From assembly GCA_021804195.1 (NCBI GenBank), contig JAJZKJ010000178.1:1-5563 (forward strand): a DNA stretch of 5,563 nt. The letters are read 5' to 3'. A program made the translations under genes and the position numbers. Under the pieces are notes generated by a model. It had not been told where the DNA came from, did no database searches, and saw only the letters and a list, made by a program, of their open reading frames with translations. The DNA is from Acidobacteriota bacterium. Lineage in GTDB: Bacteria > Planctomycetota > Phycisphaerae > WQYP01 > JAJZKJ01. Shown here piece by piece: positions 1-5,563 of the stretch. The number at the start of each line of letters is the position of its first letter. The first letter of the stretch is position 1.

Positions 1-496
1 GCTCCTGGGCATTTTCCAGCTCAATGTTTTTTTCCAGCAGCTCGGCGGTGTTTTCCTGAATCTTGTTTTCCAGTCCGGCGCTGTAGCCCCGCAGTTTTTG
101 ATAGAGCTGGCGCATTTCCAGCAAGTTTGCCGTGCGCAGCAGCACTTCCTGGGCATCCAGCGGCTTGGTTAAAAAATCCTTGGCGCCGGCCTGCAGGGCG
201 CGGTAGCGGGTGGCCGCGGTGCTGTCGGCGGTGAGCACCAGCACCGGCGCCAGGTCTTCGGGCCGGAATTTCCGCCGCAGTTGCGCCAGAATCTCAAAGC
301 CGTCGACATGCGGCATATGCAGGTCCAACAGCACCAGGTCGGGGCGATCCACCGCATAACTGGCCATGGCCTGGCGCGCATCCGTCACGCTGCGGATTTT
401 TTCATACCCGGCCTGCGCCAGAATCCGCTGCAGCAGCATCAGATTGGCTTCATTGTCTTCAATGATTAGAATGCGGGCATCAGCCTGACGTAGCAT
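1..496 (-). CDS. Response regulator, receiver domain plus coiled-coil linker; output domain cut by left window edge
   Basis: Seen: 165 residues are readable and no stop is reached before the edge. Residues 8-125 form a CheY-like receiver: acidic pocket E13-D14, phosphoacceptor D58 in LVLLDLHMP, switch T89, aromatic F108 and conserved K111 in the TKPLD loop. All active-site residues are present, so it should accept phosphate. From about residue 126 a charged, heptad-like helix starts (LEMRQLYQKL, then LENKIQENTAELLEKN). Known: this linker style commonly joins a receiver to HD-GYP cyclic-di-GMP phosphodiesterase, GGDEF or kinase modules; the LENAQE ending resembles RpfG-type HD-GYP proteins, but that domain is not visible here. 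The gene starts inside the 3' end of the hybrid kinase gene (17-nt overlap), so it is probably its translationally coupled partner. The start is taken as ATG at 496; an in-frame GTG two codons upstream (500-502) is an alternative. Receiver assignment is secure; output domain unknown. Confidence 0.93.
   Translation of the reverse strand, partial: MLRQADARILIIEDNEANLMLLQRILAQAGYEKIRSVTDARQAMASYAVDRPDLVLLDLHMPHVDGFEILAQLRRKFRPEDLAPVLVLTADSTAATRYRALQAGAKDFLTKPLDAQEVLLRTANLLEMRQLYQKLRGYSAGLENKIQENTAELLEKNIELENAQE
154..173. repeat. 20-bp direct repeat, copy 1 (receiver TKPLD-coding block)
   Basis: The 20 bases here are identical to those at 569-588 in the same orientation. Both lie in the LTKPLD segment around the conserved lysine of the two receiver domains. 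The identity extends through synonymous positions, more than motif conservation alone requires. It probably reflects shared ancestry, or gene conversion, between the receivers; it is not a mobile repeat. Confidence 0.8.
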
Positions 497-2495
497 GCGC
501 ACCTGCTTTCCCGGCATTTTCGCCGGAAGGGGATAGGAAAGCATCGAGCAATTGCAAAAACCGCGGCACATCCAGCGGCTTGGTTAAATATTCGCGCGCG
601 CCGGCCTGGCGCAGCCGCTGCTGCTGGCCCGGGGTGGCATCGGCGCTGATGACGATCACCGGGATATTCCGCGTGCGCGGCTCCCACTGCAGTTGTTCCA
701 GCACTTCCATGCCGGTCATATCGGGCAAATGCTGGTCGAGCAGAATGATATGCGGCTGGTGCTCGCGCGCCAGCTCCAATCCCAGCCGCCCCTCCACGGC
801 GCTCAGCAGCTTCACCTCGCTATAGCGCTGCAGCAAGCGTTCAATCAGCCGGGCATTGGCCGGGTTGTCCTCAATGCTGAGAATGGTGCGCATGGCCGTG
901 GCCGCCGCCGGCCAGTGGCCGCTTGCTCCGGAATGGCTCGCCGCTTCGCTGTGCGGCGGCGCGCTCGTGGCGGGCAAATCCAGCGCGAATGTGGATCCTT
1001 GTTCGCTCGACTCGAGGAGCTGCAAACTGCCCTGCATGGCTTCGGCCAGATGGCGGGACAATGTCAGGCCTAGTCCGGTGCCCTCGATGCCGCGGCCTTC
1101 GGCGCCCAGCCGGTCAAACGGCTGAAACAGCCGCTCGGCCCGGACGGGGGGTATGCCATGTCCGGTATCTTGAATCAGGATGCGAATCCGGCCCGCGGCC
1201 GGGGTTTCCAGCCGCACGCTTACTTTGCCCTGGGCCCGGTTGTATTTAATGGCATTGCTCAGCAGATTCAGCAGAATCTGGCGCAGGCGCAGGCGGTCGG
1301 CCATGGCATGCGTCTCCGGCCAGGTATGGAATTCTTCCCGGATGGTAATCCCGGCGCTGGCGGCGATGGGCCGCAGCATATCCACCGTTTCCCGCGCGAG
1401 GCTCCGGATATTCAGCGGCTCGGGCGAAAGCGCCAGCTTGCCCGCCTCGATCCGGGCCAGATCCAGAATTTCATTGATTAAATCCAGTAATTGCCGTCCG
1501 CCTTTCAGAATCTGCTGCAGGCTTTCGGTTTGGGCCGGTTCGCGCGATTCCATCGCCAGCAGTTGTCCGAAACCCAGAATCGAGTTCAACGGCGTGCGCA
1601 GCTCATGGCTCATGCGCGAAAGAAACTGGCTTTTGGCTTGATTCGCCTCATCCGCGCGGGCGCGGGCTTGCTGCAATTCCTGATTCTGCTTGTGCAATAA
1701 GCCGTGGGTTTTGCTGAGTTGCTGATCCAGCTTGCCGATCTCGTCCCGGGCCGCGGGCAGATCCGGAACCGGCTGTTGTTCCAGCAGGCCAACCGCCCGG
1801 GTTTCCAGCCATGTGATCCGGGCGGCGATGCCGGCCATGAAAAGCCATGCGGCCAGCAGGCCGCCGCCGATGCCCAGCGCCGCGCCGAGCCACAGGATTT
1901 GCCGCAAATGGTGCAGGGTGGCTTGCAGGGCCAGGCTGCTTTGCGCGAGTTCCTCATCTTCCGCGCGGATCAGTCCGCTTAATCCCAGGCGCAGCCGGTC
2001 CATGATGGCTTTGCCCTGCGCGAGCTGCTGGAGTTGCGTCGGGGAAAGCCGATGTCCCGGCCCGCGCGTTGCCGCGCGCTCCAAACCGAGCAATAGATTC
2101 ATTTCGCGCGATTGCAGTTGATTCAGCTGCCGCCATGCGGTTAACTCGGCTGGCTGGCGCTGCAGGTCCCGCCGCAGGGTCTTGAATTGCCGGGGTAATT
2201 CGCCCTGGGCAAGATAAGTGGGTTGCAGAGTATCGTTGCGATGGGTCAGCAAGTACCCGCGCACCCCGGTTTCGGCATCCAGCAGCAGCACCAGGGCGTG
2301 GGTCGCATTGGCGCGGATCTTTTGGGTTTGACTGATCTCACGGTCGAGCCTTCCCGTGGCCCGCGTGAGCCCCGCCAGACCGGCTAAGGCCAATAACAAG
2401 GCGGCGACCGGAATGGCAATAACGATAACCCCCTTGGCTCGCAGCGGGATATTATTCCAGATGGATTGAGCGTAGCCAGTTTGTCCCGTTTTCAT
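480..2495 (-). CDS. Membrane-bound hybrid sensor histidine kinase (CHASE3-HAMP-HisKA-HATPase_c-REC)
   Basis: A 671-residue inner-membrane hybrid kinase that senses an unknown signal and autophosphorylates. Seen, in order: TM1 about 21-43; a periplasmic CHASE3-like region about 44-198 with the hallmark DAETGVRGYLL at 73-83; TM2 about 200-224; a HAMP-like linker about 221-270 ending in DEIGKL; coiled coil 265-288; HisKA with H-box SHELRTP and phospho-acceptor H297; HATPase_c about 395-508 with N-box N410/N414, G1 D443-x-G-x-G, F-box LFQPF 456-460 and G2 GTGLGL 472-477; a Ser/Ala/His-rich linker 509-534; and a receiver 536-654 with E542-D543, D587, S617, Y636 and K639. Every catalytic motif is intact, so it should be an active kinase. 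A 17-residue tail after the receiver overlaps the next gene's start. The start is well constrained: an in-frame TGA lies eight codons upstream with no start codon between, although no clear ribosome-binding site precedes the ATG. The ligand cannot be inferred from CHASE3 alone. Confidence 0.96.
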   Translation of the reverse strand: MKTGQTGYAQSIWNNIPLRAKGVIVIAIPVAALLLALAGLAGLTRATGRLDREISQTQKIRANATHALVLLLDAETGVRGYLLTHRNDTLQPTYLAQGELPRQFKTLRRDLQRQPAELTAWRQLNQLQSREMNLLLGLERAATRGPGHRLSPTQLQQLAQGKAIMDRLRLGLSGLIRAEDEELAQSSLALQATLHHLRQILWLGAALGIGGGLLAAWLFMAGIAARITWLETRAVGLLEQQPVPDLPAARDEIGKLDQQLSKTHGLLHKQNQELQQARARADEANQAKSQFLSRMSHELRTPLNSILGFGQLLAMESREPAQTESLQQILKGGRQLLDLINEILDLARIEAGKLALSPEPLNIRSLARETVDMLRPIAASAGITIREEFHTWPETHAMADRLRLRQILLNLLSNAIKYNRAQGKVSVRLETPAAGRIRILIQDTGHGIPPVRAERLFQPFDRLGAEGRGIEGTGLGLTLSRHLAEAMQGSLQLLESSEQGSTFALDLPATSAPPHSEAASHSGASGHWPAAATAMRTILSIEDNPANARLIERLLQRYSEVKLLSAVEGRLGLELAREHQPHIILLDQHLPDMTGMEVLEQLQWEPRTRNIPVIVISADATPGQQQRLRQAGAREYLTKPLDVPRFLQLLDAFLSPSGENAGKAGAHATSG
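569..588. repeat. 20-bp direct repeat, copy 2 (receiver TKPLD-coding block)
   Basis: Second copy of the 154-173 block, inside the hybrid kinase's C-terminal receiver (residues 636-642). Flanking DNA diverges quickly on both sides, so the shared part is confined to the beta5-alpha5 loop region of the receivers. Confidence 0.8.
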
Positions 2496-2538
2496 GGCTG
2501 ACCGTGAGGCTTCAGATCAGGCGCTCGGGTAATACGAA

Positions 2539-2559
2539 GGGGATGATTTGTCCATCCCC
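2539..2559 (-). promoter_or_regulatory. Perfect 7-bp inverted repeat in the kinase leader region
   Basis: GGGGATG and CATCCCC arms flank a 7-nt spacer, about 44 nt upstream of the hybrid kinase ATG. It could be a leader-RNA hairpin or a dyad operator controlling the signalling operon. The symmetry is seen in the sequence; its function is inference. Confidence 0.4.
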
Positions 2560-2584
2560 AAAGACACAGTTTTTCCCTGTCCTG

Positions 2585-2597
2585 AACTGATTCAGTT
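2585..2597. promoter_or_regulatory. 13-bp palindrome AACTGA-T-TCAGTT, possible operator
   Basis: Two perfect 6-bp arms are separated by one base, about 90 bp upstream of the kinase start. The small symmetric shape fits a dimeric helix-turn-helix regulator site better than an RNA hairpin, because a one-base loop cannot form. The binding protein is unknown. It does not match the LexA spacing CTG-N10-CAG. Confidence 0.3.
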
Positions 2598-2712
2598 AAA
2601 CGTCATTATGTTCCTAATCATGAATTGAGGCGGGACAATGCATGGAGTAATGTACGAAAACCACAAATTTTAAAAAATGTAAGTTCTTAGAAATAAAAAC
2701 GTTCTTCATAAT

Positions 2713-2736
2713 ACACTCCCCCCCGGAGGGGGTGTG
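2713..2736 (-). terminator. GC-rich stem-loop, possible terminator of the alpha-galactosidase gene
   Basis: On the minus strand, about 60 nt past the glycosidase stop, CACACCCCC pairs with GGGGGAGTG around a 5-nt loop, giving five G-C pairs plus three outer pairs across one A-A mismatch. No uridine tract follows directly; the run GTTTTTATTT comes only about 15 nt later. It may therefore be a non-canonical terminator, a transcript-stabilising hairpin, or chance folding of a C/G run. Confidence 0.4.
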
Positions 2737-2764
2737 CTCACCGGAAAAATTTACTTGACAAAGG

Positions 2765-2777
2765 GCGTTTCTAACGC
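2765..2777 (-). other. Small perfect hairpin GCGTT-N3-AACGC after the alpha-galactosidase stop
   Basis: Five perfect base pairs close a 3-nt loop about 20 nt past the glycosidase stop codon. Only a short CCTTTG follows on the minus strand, so it is weak as a lone terminator. Together with the 2713-2736 stem-loop it may form a tandem 3' structure. Confidence 0.3.
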
Positions 2778-2796
2778 TGCGGGGGGTGGATCATGA

Positions 2797-4074
2797 TCAT
2801 GATTTACAGTCAGTCCCGTGCCACACCCTGAGCATGATCACGCCATGTCCGGACACCAGGCCGGTAAAGCCGGTGGGCTGTCCGGCGGCGCTGATATGGG
2901 TCCATAAATTGGTGTAACAAACCGGGGTATGGGGCTTGCCCAGGCCCAACTGCCACCAGCGCACTGTCATGCGCGCGGCCTTCGGCCCGCGGTTAAACAG
3001 TCCCACCGCGACCGCGCCGCCGGTCAGCGGCTTGCTCCAGATTTCGCGGTCGTTGGGGGCGCGTCCCTCGCGCCAGATGCGATGTCCCTGCACGCCCAGC
3101 GCATCCTGATCCACCGCGATCACGGCCCGGTTTTCCAGAATGGAGCGGGTCGTGGGCGTCATCGTGCGCAGATCATTGCCGGCCAATAGCGGCGCCGCCA
3201 GCAAGCTCCACAGGCTCATCTGGGTGCGGTACTCGGTGGTGGTCATGCCGCCGTTGCCGACTTCCAGCATGTCGGGATCGTTCCAGTGCCCCGGACCGGA
3301 GTAGGCCGCCAGTCGGTTCTGGCTGAAGCCGTTGCGGCTCATGCTGGCCCAGTTATCCTTGATGTCGCCGGTGGTGCGCCACAGATTGCCCGCCGTCTGG
3401 CCCCAGCGCCAGACCCGGTACAGTCCCCACTCGCAAAGGCTGAATACAATCGGCCGGTGCGTGGCCAGCAGCGCCGCGCCCATGCGGCGGTAAAGTTGCT
3501 GCGCGATCTGCCGCGGCCGCAGGCCGTTCAAGCCTAAATGCCAGCTCATCGGCGGCGTCAGCCGCAGCGGCACGTTACACCAGTCGAATTTCAAATAATC
3601 CACGCCCCAGGCGGCAAAGGTCGCGGCATCGGTGCGGTAATGGCCAAAGCTGCCGGGGTAGCCGGCGCAGGTGCGCAGCCCGGCATCCTCGTAGAGCCCG
3701 AATTTCAGCCCCAGTTTATGCACATACGCCGCCAGCGCCGGAATGCCGTGGGGAAACCGCCGCGGATTGGCTACCAGCCGTCCCTGGGCGTCGCGCTGGC
3801 GCGCCATCCAGGTATCGTCGAGATTCAGATAGATATAGCCGTCCTTGGCCATGCCGCTGGCCACCATGGCGTCGGCGGTCTGGCGCGCCACGCGCTCGTT
3901 CACGCGTCCGGCAAAGTGATTCCAGCTATTCCAGCCCATCGGCGGAGTCAGCGCCCGCCCGGGGTTCTGGTTCGCCGGGGCATGCCGCGGCCGCGGCGCG
4001 GCCAGCGCCAGGCCGGCCAGACTGAGACTCAGGCAAAAAATGAAGCCGCGGAACGGGATATTCAGGGTGCGCAT
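2797..4074 (-). CDS. Secreted GH27 alpha-galactosidase
   Basis: Predicted retaining alpha-galactosidase releasing terminal alpha-galactose from galacto-oligosaccharides or galactomannan side chains. Seen: 425 residues, normal for single-module bacterial GH27 enzymes. Residues 1-25 are a signal peptide with a likely ALA cleavage site before A26. The mature barrel opens with the GH27 signature PPMGWNSWNHF (44-54); D86-D87 sit in the substrate-binding LNLDDTW. The nucleophile is D164 in YLKFDWC, and the acid/base is D237 in WRTTGDIKDNW. C136 and C166 match the disulfide pair known in this family, and C214-E215-W216 match the galactose-recognition loop. A beta-sandwich-like C-terminal region follows from about residue 325. 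No carbohydrate-binding module is attached. The start is supported by AAGGA six bases before the ATG. Family and residue roles come from known GH27 enzymes; the natural substrate is inferred. It is divergent from a second exported glycosidase-like gene 281 bp away. Confidence 0.95.
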   Translation of the reverse strand: MRTLNIPFRGFIFCLSLSLAGLALAAPRPRHAPANQNPGRALTPPMGWNSWNHFAGRVNERVARQTADAMVASGMAKDGYIYLNLDDTWMARQRDAQGRLVANPRRFPHGIPALAAYVHKLGLKFGLYEDAGLRTCAGYPGSFGHYRTDAATFAAWGVDYLKFDWCNVPLRLTPPMSWHLGLNGLRPRQIAQQLYRRMGAALLATHRPIVFSLCEWGLYRVWRWGQTAGNLWRTTGDIKDNWASMSRNGFSQNRLAAYSGPGHWNDPDMLEVGNGGMTTTEYRTQMSLWSLLAAPLLAGNDLRTMTPTTRSILENRAVIAVDQDALGVQGHRIWREGRAPNDREIWSKPLTGGAVAVGLFNRGPKAARMTVRWWQLGLGKPHTPVCYTNLWTHISAAGQPTGFTGLVSGHGVIMLRVWHGTDCKS

Positions 4075-4080
4075 GGGGTT

Positions 4081-4085
4081 TCCTT
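4081..4085 (-). promoter_or_regulatory. Ribosome-binding site of the alpha-galactosidase gene
   Basis: AAGGA on the minus strand lies 6 nt before the ATG at 4074. This spacing supports the chosen start, which also gives a complete signal peptide. Confidence 0.75.
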
Positions 4086-4125
4086 GGGGCTGCGTTGCGA
4101 AGCGGACATTTTACAAACGCAGGCT

Positions 4126-4155
4126 ATTTTAACGTAAACTTGGCCCCGGAATGAA
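4126..4155 (-). promoter_or_regulatory. Possible sigma-70 promoter of the alpha-galactosidase gene
   Basis: The minus strand has TAAAAT (4131-4126; five of six match TATAAT) with a weak TTCATT (4155-4150) 18 bp upstream. This would give a leader of about 45 nt. The -10 box is reasonable and the -35 box poor, so an activator may be needed if the promoter is real. Confidence 0.3.
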
Positions 4156-4170
4156 AAAATGCAATTTTCC
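4154..4170. promoter_or_regulatory. Imperfect dyad around TGCA between the divergent glycosidase genes
   Basis: An A-tract and a T-tract flank a central TGCA (AAAA-A-TGCA-A-TTTT), making an imperfect dyad just upstream of the proposed alpha-galactosidase -35 box. Its place between two divergent genes suits a shared regulator site. A/T tracts arise easily by chance, so the support is weak. Confidence 0.2.
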
Positions 4171-4213
4171 GCACGTTTTAGTCAAACCAAATTCTCGATA
4201 GAGCAATGCGGCA

Positions 4214-4242
4214 TGGTTTGCCTCGCCGGCTCCCGCTATGAT
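4214..4242 (+). promoter_or_regulatory. Possible sigma-70 promoter of the right-edge glycosidase-like gene
   Basis: TATGAT (4237-4242; five of six match TATAAT) lies 17 bp after a poor -35 match, TGGTTT (4214-4219). Transcription would start near 4249, giving a leader of about 105 nt. Only the -10 box is persuasive. Confidence 0.25.
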
Positions 4243-4346
4243 GTTTCAGTTCGTCTGGCGGCTCACGAATCCGCAAGTTAAGCCGGTATCGAACCACCAC
4301 GCGGCGCTGCGATGCTTTTTCCTTCGCCCGCGCCGCCGGTCATCAC

Positions 4347-4351
4347 AGGGA
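4347..4351 (+). promoter_or_regulatory. Ribosome-binding site of the right-edge glycosidase-like gene
   Basis: AGGGA lies 4 nt before the ATG at 4356. It decides the start of a gene that has no stop within the window, and it agrees with a signal peptide beginning at that ATG. Confidence 0.65.
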
Positions 4352-4355
4352 ACTT

Positions 4356-5563
4356 ATGCCGAATCGTTTTGCCCTTAGCCTCGCCCTCTTCCTCTTCGCG
4401 GGCAGCCTGGGCGCGCAGACAGCGCCCACCGTCGCCGTGGTCAACCAGGCCGGGCCGGCATCGCGCGCCCAGACCGCCTTCGCCCTGCGCCATCTGGATC
4501 GCGCCTTGCAAGCCGCGGGCTACCGGCTCGTCCCGGCCGGCGGAGCCGCGGCGCATCTCATACGCCTGCGCGCCGCCGCGCTGCCCGGCGGCGGACAGAG
4601 CTTTCGCATAGCTCTTCAGCCCGGGCGCGTCATCATCACCGGCGCCGGCCCGCGCGGCATGATGTACGGCATTTTGCGTCTGGCGGAGGAACTCCGCACC
4701 GGCGATCGGCTGAGCGCCATTCCGGCCGAAACCCGCTCGCCCGTGATCCGCATTCGCGCATTTAAATACAACCTGCCGCTGCCGGGCACGCTTTATCTGG
4801 CGCACCGCAATCTTCGCCGCCATCGCTGGTTCTGGTCGCTCGATTACTGGCGTAAATTCCTTAATACCCTGGCGGAAGACCGCTTCACCGCGCTCGAGCT
4901 CTGGAGCGCCCAGCCCTGGCAGGAAATGATCCGCCTGCGCCATTATCCCGAGGCCCAGGCCCTGCCGCCGGCCGTGCTCAGCCGGCATATCGAGTTTTTC
5001 CGCCGCATCTTTCAAATGGCGCATCACCGCGGCCTCGATACCTATCTGGTCACCTGGAACGTGGATATCGGTCCCGCCTTCGCCCGCGCCCATCATCTGC
5101 CGTCGCGCAATGTGAATAACCATCTGGTGCGCCAATACATGCGCGCCTGCATCCGCACCGTGCTGCGCACCTATCCCAATCTCACCGGCCTGGGCACCAC
5201 GCAAGGCGAGCAGATGGGCGTAATTCCGCCCGACCGCCGCGCCGCCTGGGTCGCGCGCACCTTTTTCCGCGCCATCCGCCAGTCGGGCCGCAAGTACGTG
5301 CCGTTTATTCTGCGCTACTGGGGCGGCACGCCGGCGGCCACGGAAAAAGTCGCGGCCAACTATCATTTTGGTCCTGTCTATCTCGATATCAAATACAACG
5401 GCGAGCACGCTTTTTCTTCCACCCGCCTGCATCTGCAGGATATGCAGTGGCTGCGGCAGTCGCACAATTACAAATTGCTCTGGCACATGCGCAACGACGA
5501 CATCTTCCTGCTGCGCTGGGGCAATCCCGAGTTCGTCCGCGAGCTGATGAACCGCATTCACGA
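4356..5563 (+). CDS. Exported glycoside-hydrolase-like protein with GH67/GH20-type N-terminal domain, cut by right edge
   Basis: Seen: 402 codons are open to the window end. Residues 1-20 form a signal peptide (short basic start, Leu/Ala/Phe core, SLGA end), so export is predicted. Residues about 24-125 form an alternating alpha/beta domain ending in IITGAGPRGMMYGILRLAEEL, the pattern of the accessory N-terminal domain of GH67 alpha-glucuronidases and GH20 hexosaminidases. From about 130 a barrel-like part follows with aromatic and acidic blocks: ELWSAQPW (181-188), LVTWNVDIG (W234, N235, D237), TTQGEQM (E285) and LDIKYNGEH (D344, E350). E285 and E350 are candidate catalytic acids by position only. 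Known: the N-terminal fold precedes glycosidase barrels. Inferred: a polysaccharide-debranching enzyme, possibly uronate-active, partner to the divergent GH27 gene. I cannot assign a CAZy family, and a true GH67 identity is doubtful. Start supported by AGGGA 4 nt upstream. The gene is real; its activity is uncertain. Confidence 0.8.
   Translation, partial: MPNRFALSLALFLFAGSLGAQTAPTVAVVNQAGPASRAQTAFALRHLDRALQAAGYRLVPAGGAAAHLIRLRAAALPGGGQSFRIALQPGRVIITGAGPRGMMYGILRLAEELRTGDRLSAIPAETRSPVIRIRAFKYNLPLPGTLYLAHRNLRRHRWFWSLDYWRKFLNTLAEDRFTALELWSAQPWQEMIRLRHYPEAQALPPAVLSRHIEFFRRIFQMAHHRGLDTYLVTWNVDIGPAFARAHHLPSRNVNNHLVRQYMRACIRTVLRTYPNLTGLGTTQGEQMGVIPPDRRAAWVARTFFRAIRQSGRKYVPFILRYWGGTPAATEKVAANYHFGPVYLDIKYNGEHAFSSTRLHLQDMQWLRQSHNYKLLWHMRNDDIFLLRWGNPEFVRELMNRIH

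Larger units (their letters stand above)
2496..2796. other. Non-coding stretch between the alpha-galactosidase and kinase genes
   Basis: This 301-bp gap lies downstream of the alpha-galactosidase gene and upstream of the hybrid kinase gene, both on the minus strand. It is visibly richer in A and T than the coding DNA, especially at 2655-2712. I find no convincing reading frame with a ribosome-binding site on either strand. It contains a GC-rich stem-loop (2713-2736) and smaller inverted repeats at 2539-2559, 2585-2597 and 2765-2777. It should hold the end of the glycosidase transcript and the kinase promoter; no canonical sigma-70 box pair stands out for the latter. Confidence 0.7.

Noticed and set aside
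1180..2136. Several plus- and minus-strand frames of 60-150 residues inside the kinase gene
   Set aside because: They are out-of-frame shadows of a kinase whose full set of motifs is continuous in one frame.
2585..2597. LexA/SOS box
   Set aside because: The CTG and CAG half-sites in this region are only 8 bp apart and lack the expected T/A core, so the known LexA consensus is not met.
2755..2783. Perfect TTGACA (2755-2760) on the plus strand as a promoter
   Set aside because: No -10 box occurs 16-18 bp downstream, and transcription would run antisense into the alpha-galactosidase gene with no plus-strand gene to serve.
3538..4137. Plus-strand open frame of about 199 residues
   Set aside because: It lies opposite the catalytic half of the GH27 gene, whose motifs are all in place; no ribosome-binding site or domain supports it.
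4206..4214. ATGC-G-GCAT palindrome in the divergent gap as an operator
   Set aside because: Arms of four bases are expected by chance in a gap of this size, and it does not extend.
4278..5561. Long open frame on the minus strand (about 427 residues)
   Set aside because: It is antisense to the plus-strand glycosidase-like gene, which has a ribosome-binding site, signal peptide, GH67/GH20-type N-terminal pattern and glycosidase-like motifs. The antisense protein is low-complexity, rich in Ala, Gly, Arg and Gln, with no recognisable domain; such frames are common opposite high-GC genes.

Overview
The window is moderately high-GC bacterial DNA holding four protein genes, two of them cut by the window edges. 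The mix is a CHASE3 hybrid histidine kinase, a multidomain response regulator and secreted plant-polysaccharide-type glycosidases. It would suit a soil saprotroph such as an Acidobacteriota or a similar carbohydrate-degrading Gram-negative bacterium. No phylogenetic marker is present, so this assignment is only a guess.

Left part, minus strand (1-2495): a two-gene signalling operon. A 671-residue membrane hybrid histidine kinase (CHASE3, HAMP-like linker, HisKA, HATPase_c, C-terminal receiver) overlaps by 17 nt the start of a response regulator. That regulator runs off the left edge after its receiver domain and the start of a coiled-coil linker; its output domain is outside the window. The overlap implies translational coupling, and both receivers have complete phosphorylation sites, so a branched or relay phosphotransfer is likely.

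Middle (2496-2796): a 301-bp AT-richer non-coding stretch between the kinase and the glycosidase gene upstream of it. It holds several short inverted repeats, including a GC-rich stem-loop that could end glycosidase transcription and two palindromes upstream of the kinase.

Right part (2797-5563): a divergent pair of predicted exported carbohydrate-active enzymes. A complete GH27 alpha-galactosidase (minus strand) has all recognised catalytic residues and a signal peptide. Opposite it, on the plus strand, begins an exported protein with a GH67/GH20-type N-terminal alpha/beta domain followed by an unassigned, probably barrel-type catalytic region; it runs off the right edge. The 281-bp gap between them probably carries both promoters and may allow co-regulation. 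The pair looks like the edge of a polysaccharide-utilisation region attacking galactose- and possibly uronate-bearing plant polymers. Nothing in the window proves that the two-component system controls the glycosidases.

The least described element is the right-edge glycosidase-like gene. I see no mobile element, CRISPR array or RNA gene.
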